Positions 1 to 3,646 of a stretch of DNA of 9,587 nucleotides are shown piece after piece; positions within the stretch are counted from its first letter, which is position 1, and each line of letters opens with the position of its first letter. A model generated the notes under the pieces. The model worked only from the letters and a program-made list of their open reading frames with translations, was not told the origin of the DNA and did not search any database. A program made the position numbers and the translations under genes. This stretch comes from Selenomonadaceae bacterium UBA3796 (GTDB lineage: Bacteria; Bacillota; Negativicutes; Selenomonadales; Selenomonadaceae), in NCBI GenBank assembly GCA_002369175.1, contig DFES01000073.1, positions 1 through 9,587 of the forward strand, written 5' to 3'.

Positions 1-1073
1 GCCGTCTGGTCAAGCTGGATATCCTCGGACACGATGATCCCACGGTCATCAAGATGTTGGAGGATCTCACCCATAGGGATCCGAAAACCATTCCCTTCGA
101 TGACAAAGCAACCCTTTCCATCTTCTCTTCTACCGCGGCATTGGGCGTCACCCCCGAGGAATTGGGAGCAAACTCCGGCACCTTCGGGATACCGGAGTTC
201 CGCACCAGTTTCACCCGTCAGATGATCGACGATACCCATCCGAGCTGTTTCAGCGATTTGGTGCGGATTTCCGGATTTTCCCACGGCACAGACGTATGGC
301 TCGGAAATGCCCAGGAGCTCATCCGAGCCGGCACGTGCACCCTGCACGATGCCATTTCCGCCCGCGATGACATTATGATGTACCTCATCCATAACGGCAT
401 CGATCCCCTGCTTTCCTTCAAGACCATGGAGAATGTCCGAAAGGGCAAGGGAATTGCGCCGGAAGTGGTGGAAACCCTTCGGAAAGGCGGCATACCGGAA
501 TGGTATATCCAGTCCTGCCAGAAAATCAAGTACCTTTTTCCAAGAGCGCATGCCACGGCCTATGTCATGATGGCCTACCGCATTGCCTTCTGCAAGGTGC
601 ATTACCCACTGGCCTATTATGCCGCATACTTTTCCATTCGCGCAGCGGAATTCGATGCCAATGTGGTGGCCAGGGGCAAGGAGCACGTCCACAGCCTCAT
701 CCGTGAGCTGGAGGAAAAGGCAAAGGAGAAGAAACTCGATGTGAAGGACAGCGGCACCCTCGTGGTTCTCCAGCTTGCCTGGGAGATGTATCTCAGGGGC
801 TATCGGGTGGAATACGTGGATCTCTATCGATCCGATGCAGAGAAATTCATCATCCTGAACGATTCCCTGCTGCCGCCCCTGGCATCTTTGGCAGGCATGG
901 GCTCCTCCGCTGCCAGGGGAATCGTAGAAGCCAGGAAGGCAGGAAGCTTCACCTCGGTGGATGACCTGCGCAAGCGTTCCGGTATATCCAAGACCAACGT
1001 GGAAATCCTCCGGGAGCATGGCTGTCTCGCGGGTATGAGTGAAAGCGACCAGATGGAGCTCTTCCGCATGTGA
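1..1073 (+). CDS. polC: DNA polymerase III subunit alpha, Gram-positive type (PolC), 3' part
   Basis: This is the C-terminal 356 codons of PolC, the replicative polymerase of Firmicutes, which has its own 3'-5' exonuclease. The gene is cut by the left window edge. The frame is open from base 3, so the ATG at 54 is internal and not a start. The visible protein begins RLVKLDILGHDDPTVIKMLE, a stretch typical of the PolC polymerase core. It continues with the conserved segments ELGANSGTFGIPEF, DLVRISGFSHGTDVWLGNA and RAHATAYVMMAYRIAFCK, which belong to the palm/fingers region. The last 70 or so residues (LASLAGMGSSAARGIVEARK and beyond) are the C-terminal duplex-binding part with a helix-hairpin-helix-like segment. 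Full PolC is about 1,440 residues, so roughly the last quarter is present, and no damage is visible. Its position just before rimP-nusA matches Bacillus. No U-rich intrinsic terminator follows directly, so some readthrough into rimP is possible. Confidence 0.96.
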   Translation, partial: RLVKLDILGHDDPTVIKMLEDLTHRDPKTIPFDDKATLSIFSSTAALGVTPEELGANSGTFGIPEFRTSFTRQMIDDTHPSCFSDLVRISGFSHGTDVWLGNAQELIRAGTCTLHDAISARDDIMMYLIHNGIDPLLSFKTMENVRKGKGIAPEVVETLRKGGIPEWYIQSCQKIKYLFPRAHATAYVMMAYRIAFCKVHYPLAYYAAYFSIRAAEFDANVVARGKEHVHSLIRELEEKAKEKKLDVKDSGTLVVLQLAWEMYLRGYRVEYVDLYRSDAEKFIILNDSLLPPLASLAGMGSSAARGIVEARKAGSFTSVDDLRKRSGISKTNVEILREHGCLAGMSESDQMELFRM

Positions 1074-1109
1074 CTTGTAAAATTTATTTGTGGCCAGCTC
1101 CTTTACAAG
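1074..1109. repeat. 8-bp perfect inverted repeat overlapping the -35 box
   Basis: CTTGTAAA at 1074-1081 is the exact reverse complement of TTTACAAG at 1102-1109. The 20-nt space between them is AT-rich at first. The right arm contains the whole -35 hexamer TTTACA of the rimP promoter. No T run follows, so it is not an intrinsic terminator for polC. It could be an operator or a weak RNA hairpin at the end of the polC transcript. An 8-bp repeat can also arise by chance. Confidence 0.35.
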
Positions 1110-1130
1110 GATTGCTGTAAGTGCTATAAT
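1102..1130 (+). promoter_or_regulatory. Sigma-A-type promoter of the rimP-nusA-infB operon
   Basis: The -35 hexamer TTTACA (1102-1107, five of six consensus bases) is separated by exactly 17 bp from a perfect -10 hexamer TATAAT (1125-1130). A TG at 1122-1123, one base before the -10, makes it an extended -10 promoter. Transcription would start near 1137, giving a leader of about 94 nt before rimP. This is the only near-consensus promoter I see in the window, and its place between polC and rimP fits it as the main operon promoter. Its strength suits an operon that encodes IF2 and NusA. Confidence 0.85.
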
Positions 1131-1157
1131 GATACAGGTAAATTTAAGTTGATGATC

Positions 1158-1183
1158 AAAGAGTGGGTGCAAGCCCACTCTTT
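1158..1183 (+). terminator. Leader hairpin upstream of rimP, probable NusA-responsive attenuator
   Basis: AAAGAGTGGG (1158-1167) pairs perfectly with CCCACTCTTT (1174-1183). Inside the stem a U-G pair can form (1168 with 1173) and close a GCAA tetraloop of the GNRA class. After the stem the RNA reads UUUACUCUUAUG, a broken, weak U-tract. Strong stem with poor U-tract is the usual form of a terminator that needs NusA help. In B. subtilis the equivalent ylxS(rimP)-nusA leader is reported to carry a terminator through which NusA limits its own expression. By analogy this hairpin would be the feedback point of the operon and would also catch readthrough from polC. The structure is seen directly; the NusA role is inferred. 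Confidence 0.7.
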
Positions 1184-1230
1184 ACTCTTATGTCTATACT
1201 TTATGATATGTCAGGAGACGGGGGTGCTGT

Positions 1231-1683
1231 ATGACTGCAAGACATGTAGAGGAAACCGTGGAGAAAATGGTGGAAGAGCTATTGGCAGGCCAGGACGTGA
1301 TTGAGCTTGTGGACGTGGAATACGTCAAGGAGCGTGAATGGTATCTCAGGGTTTTCATCGACAAGGAAGGCGGCATTGAAATTGATGACTGCCAGTCCAT
1401 CAGCGAGCGGCTGGAAGAAGAACTGGACAAGCAGGATATTATTTCAGGCCAGTACATCCTGGAAGTTTCCTCGCCGGGTCTTGACCGGGTACTCAGAAAG
1501 GAGAAGGATTTCCTGCGGGAAATGGGCAAGAAGGTGGATGTTTCCCTCTACGCTCCCCTGGATGGCAAGAAGCTCATCACGGGAGTCCTGACAGGGTACC
1601 GTGATGGCCGCCTGACGCTGGATGAATCAGAGGAACTCGCAATGGAGCAGGTTTCTCTTGTGCGGCTGCATATTGATTTTTAA
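1231..1683 (+). CDS. rimP: Ribosome maturation factor RimP
   Basis: RimP (YlxS in Bacillus, 150 aa here, the usual length) binds the maturing 30S subunit and helps assembly of the 3' (head) domain around S12 and nearby proteins. The N-terminal alpha/beta domain covers about residues 1-88 and ends in the family signature YILEVSSPGLDR (75-86). The C-terminal SH3-like barrel runs from about 92 to 150. The ATG at 1231 is chosen because an in-frame stop lies just upstream (1204-1206). AGGAG at 1213-1217 is its SD, with a rather long spacing of 13 nt, and the G-run at 1220-1224 may contribute instead. It is the first gene after the operon promoter. A 168-bp gap separates it from nusA, much wider than any other gap inside the operon. 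Confidence 0.97.
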   Translation: MTARHVEETVEKMVEELLAGQDVIELVDVEYVKEREWYLRVFIDKEGGIEIDDCQSISERLEEELDKQDIISGQYILEVSSPGLDRVLRKEKDFLREMGKKVDVSLYAPLDGKKLITGVLTGYRDGRLTLDESEELAMEQVSLVRLHIDF

Positions 1684-1696
1684 CATTGAATGAGTC

Positions 1697-1716
1697 TCCC
1701 GCTGCCATAAGCGGGA
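1697..1716 (+). repeat. Short hairpin just downstream of rimP
   Basis: TCCCGCT (1697-1703) pairs perfectly with AGCGGGA (1710-1716) around a 6-nt loop GCCATA. It has no following U run, so it is not an intrinsic terminator. Lying 13 nt after the rimP stop, it could stabilise the 3' end of a processed rimP mRNA or be part of the larger structured element that follows. Confidence 0.5.
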
Positions 1717-1721
1717 ATGAG

Positions 1722-1796
1722 AGCCTATATCGCGTGGGTGGGGGCGGAGCGAAGCGGTATCCCCACCCACAAGAAGTCAATCCGCGTGATATGGCT
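1722..1796. repeat. Large bulged palindrome in the rimP-nusA gap (REP-like or structured RNA)
   Basis: The core is a perfect 10-bp stem, GTGGGTGGGG (1734-1743) with CCCCACCCAC (1761-1770). Its apical region contains GCGAAGC (1749-1755), a sequence known to form an unusually stable DNA mini-hairpin. Outside the core, AGCC (1722-1725) pairs with GGCT (1793-1796), ATAT (1727-1730) with ATAT (1789-1792), and CGC (1731-1733) with GCG (1784-1786). That leaves one-base and two-base bulges and an unpaired 13-nt stretch (1771-1783). The whole folds as one long arm, and no U-tract follows. Possible explanations are a dispersed palindromic (REP/BIME-like) repeat, or a cis-acting RNA that separates rimP from nusA expression. 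The ATG at 1717, which could extend nusA in frame, lies just upstream of this element. Confidence 0.6.
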
Positions 1797-1797
1797 T

Positions 1798-1832
1798 GTC
1801 GTGCTCCTGAAAATACCGACGTGGATTGAAAC
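1798..1832 (+). repeat. Solitary CRISPR-repeat-like segment (type I-C-like 3' end), degenerate
   Basis: The 35-nt stretch begins GTCG and ends CGTGGATTGAAAC (1820-1832). Many type I-C CRISPR repeats start GTCGC and end GTGGATTGAAAC or GTGGATTGAAAT. The only internal dyad is GTCG (1798-1801) with CGAC (1817-1820), so the strong central stem of a working I-C repeat is missing. There is only one copy, with no spacer-repeat series around it, so this is not an array. It may be a decayed solo repeat, or a chance match to the 3' motif. It ends 7 nt before the nusA SD. Confidence 0.3.
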
Positions 1833-1839
1833 AAGAATT

Positions 1840-1854
1840 GGAGGATACAAATTG
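1840..1854 (+). promoter_or_regulatory. Ribosome binding site that fixes the nusA start at TTG
   Basis: GGAGG (1840-1844) lies 7 nt before TTG (1852-1854), an ideal SD spacing. The in-frame ATG at 1717 has no good SD, and the 45 codons after it run through the palindrome and CRISPR-like segment and look nothing like NusA. The TTG is therefore taken as the real start. Confidence 0.9.
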
Positions 1855-2988
1855 GCCAGCAAAAAAAACAAGGCAAAGGAGAACGAACAGGGCTTTCTGG
1901 AAGCGCTGAAGGAATTGGGCAGGGAGAAGGGCATTGCGCCGGAAATACTGTTCGATGCCATTGAGGCGGCTCTGATTTCCGCCTACAAGCGAAATTTCGG
2001 ATCTGCCCAGAATGTCCGGGTGTCATTGAACCGGGAAACAGGCAGTTACCATGTCTATGCCATCAAGAATGTGGTGGAAGAGGTGGAAAACGATGTGGCG
2101 GAGATTTCTTTGGGACAGGCCAGGGCAATCAAGCCGGACTACGAGATCGGCGATGTGGTCGAGATAGAGGTCACACCGGCGAATTTCGGACGCATTGCGG
2201 CCCAGACCGCAAAACAGGTGGTCGTACAACGGGTGAGAGAGGCAGAGCGGGGCATCATCTATGAGGAATTCATGAGCCGTGAGAGCGATATCATCACGGG
2301 GCTTGTCCAGAGGGTGGAAAACCGCAATGTATTCATTGACCTTGGCAAGACGGAGGCCGTGCTGACACCGACGGAGCAGATTCCCACGGAGACTTACAAT
2401 CATGGGGATCGCATCAAGGCGTACATCGTCGAGGTCAAGAAGACGAACAAGGGCCCACAGGTTGTGGTGTCCCGCACCCATCCCGGGCTTTTGAAGAGGC
2501 TCTTTGAGCTTGAGGTTCCGGAAATACAGGACGGCACGGTGGAAATCAAATCCGTGGCCAGGGAATCGGGCATGCGCTCCAAGATTGCAGTATACTCCAA
2601 GGATGAGAATGTGGATCCGGTGGGTTCCTGCGTAGGACAGAAGGGCATGCGCGTGCAGGCCATTGTCGATGAGCTGGGCAGTGAGAAGATCGACATCGTG
2701 AAGTGGAATGAAGACTCTGCAAAGTATATCGCAAACGCACTGAGCCCCGCCAAGGTGGTTTCCGTGGCGGTCAATGAAGCTGAGAAAGTATCCCGTGTGG
2801 TGGTGCCGGATTATCAGCTCTCCCTTGCCATCGGAAAGGAAGGGCAGAATGCCCGTCTGGCGGCAAAACTCACCGGCTGGAAAATAGATATCAAGAGCGA
2901 GTCCCAGGCAGCGGATGAAGTCCTCGACGAGAATATGAACGAGGTGGCAGTCACCGTGGACGAATCCTTTACGGCAGAGGGTGAGTGA
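1852..2988 (+). CDS. nusA: Transcription termination/antitermination factor NusA
   Basis: NusA binds RNA polymerase near the RNA exit channel and modulates pausing, intrinsic termination and antitermination. With the TTG start it is 378 aa, matching the Firmicutes form that lacks the two C-terminal acidic repeats of E. coli. The N-terminal RNAP-binding domain covers about 1-130, including GIAPEILFDAIEAALISAYK (28-47). The S1 domain is at about 145-210 (DIITGLVQRVENRNVFIDLG). KH1 has GSCVGQKG (258-265), and KH2 has AIGKEGQN (326-333). A short acidic tail ends the protein. An A8 run covers codons 4-6. The TTG start after a structured 5' region suggests that output is set separately from rimP. 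The stop TGA lies next to the start of ylxR, which implies translational coupling. It is also the likely regulator of its own operon through the leader hairpin. Confidence 0.98.
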   Translation: MASKKNKAKENEQGFLEALKELGREKGIAPEILFDAIEAALISAYKRNFGSAQNVRVSLNRETGSYHVYAIKNVVEEVENDVAEISLGQARAIKPDYEIGDVVEIEVTPANFGRIAAQTAKQVVVQRVREAERGIIYEEFMSRESDIITGLVQRVENRNVFIDLGKTEAVLTPTEQIPTETYNHGDRIKAYIVEVKKTNKGPQVVVSRTHPGLLKRLFELEVPEIQDGTVEIKSVARESGMRSKIAVYSKDENVDPVGSCVGQKGMRVQAIVDELGSEKIDIVKWNEDSAKYIANALSPAKVVSVAVNEAEKVSRVVVPDYQLSLAIGKEGQNARLAAKLTGWKIDIKSESQAADEVLDENMNEVAVTVDESFTAEGE

Positions 2989-2989
2989 C

Positions 2990-3286
2990 TTGGCGGTGAA
3001 GAAGGTTCCGGAGAGAATGTGCACGGGCTGCCAGGAAAAGCACCCCAAGCGGGATATGATCCGCATCGTGCGGAGTCCGGAAGGAGAGTATTCCGTAGAT
3101 GAAACGGGAAAGAAATCCGGCCGTGGCGCATATATCTGCCGAAAAAGGGAATGTTTTGAAGCTGCCAGGAAGAACAGAGGGTTTGAACGTTCCTTCAAGA
3201 GCAGCATTGATCGCACGGTCTATGATGAGCTGGAGCGGCAGTTCCTTTCCATGAAATCGGAATCCGCGAAGACGGAGGGTTCCTGA
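2990..3286 (+). CDS. ylxR: YlxR family RNA-binding protein (RnpM-like)
   Basis: This small basic protein of the YlxR (DUF448) family is 98 aa from the preferred start. The B. subtilis member, renamed RnpM, binds RNase P RNA and lowers its activity. The signature elements are present: PERMCTGCQEKHPK (7-20), the central IRIVRSPEGEYSVD, and the nearly invariant GRGAYIC (44-50) followed by CF at 55-56. The start is uncertain. TTG at 2990 has AGAGG (2976-2980) 9 nt upstream and begins just after the nusA stop. GTG at 2981 would overlap nusA by 8 nt but has no properly spaced SD. GTG at 2996 is a third option. Either way the gene is coupled to nusA. It overlaps ylxQ by one base (TGATG). Confidence 0.93.
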   Translation: MAVKKVPERMCTGCQEKHPKRDMIRIVRSPEGEYSVDETGKKSGRGAYICRKRECFEAARKNRGFERSFKSSIDRTVYDELERQFLSMKSESAKTEGS

Positions 3287-3633
3287 TGGACATCATGACG
3301 ACGGAGCGGCGCATCCGAAATCTCCTCAGCATGGCGCAGAAAGCGGGACGCATCGTCTCGGGCAGTACGGCTGTGGAGCAGGCTCTTCAGGCAAAGAAGG
3401 CGAAGAGGATTCTGGTGGCCGTGGATGCAACGGAAGACTCAAGAGAGAAATTTGAATACTTGTCGGAGAAATATAAAATCCCTTGTTCCCTGTGCCTGAC
3501 AAAAGAGGCACTGGGCGAATGCCTGGGCAGGGAATACAGGGCGGTTGCGGCATTGCTGGACAAAGGCTTCAGTGATGCATTGCGAAAGCTCTTGGACGAA
3601 ATGGAAGAAAATGGCCAAGAGAGAAGCGTTTGA
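3286..3633 (+). CDS. ylxQ: L7Ae/L30e-family RNA-binding protein YlxQ (RplGA)
   Basis: This 115-aa member of the ribosomal L7Ae/L30e/Gadd45 fold is usually annotated YlxQ, or RplGA in B. subtilis. Relatives bind kink-turn RNA; the exact cellular role of this one is not settled. The opening IRNLLSMAQKAGRIVSGSTA (10-29) is the family hallmark: helix 1 followed by the RNA-contacting loop. A beta-alpha core follows (AKRILVAVDATEDSREK), with an AVAALLDKGFSDAL helix near the C-terminus. The ATG at 3286 shares its A with the ylxR stop, and GGAGGG (3274-3279) sits 6 nt upstream. The alternative ATG at 3295 is less well placed. Its position between ylxR and infB is the standard one in Firmicutes. Confidence 0.92.
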   Translation: MDIMTTERRIRNLLSMAQKAGRIVSGSTAVEQALQAKKAKRILVAVDATEDSREKFEYLSEKYKIPCSLCLTKEALGECLGREYRAVAALLDKGFSDALRKLLDEMEENGQERSV

Positions 3634-3646
3634 CGGGGGTGGATTG

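Noticed and set aside
1798..1832. A true CRISPR array
   Set aside because: Only one repeat-like unit is present, with no regularly spaced copies nearby and no cas genes in the window. It is kept only as a degenerate solo-repeat candidate.
1717..1851. N-terminal extension of NusA from ATG 1717
   Set aside because: The codons run through structured non-coding DNA, have no SD, and do not resemble NusA. TTG 1852 has a proper SD.
1684..1851. Intrinsic terminator between rimP and nusA
   Set aside because: The hairpins at 1697-1716 and 1734-1770 are strong, but neither is followed by a U run, and nusA must be reached from the upstream promoter.
2023..3216. A 397-codon open frame on the minus strand across nusA and ylxR
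   Set aside because: Antisense shadow of NusA, whose S1 and KH motifs are clear on the plus strand. No SD, promoter or domain supports it.
3545..3646. N-terminal extension of IF2 from ATG 3545
   Set aside because: It lies inside ylxQ in another frame. The IF2N domain begins at ATG 3647 with its own G-rich SD.
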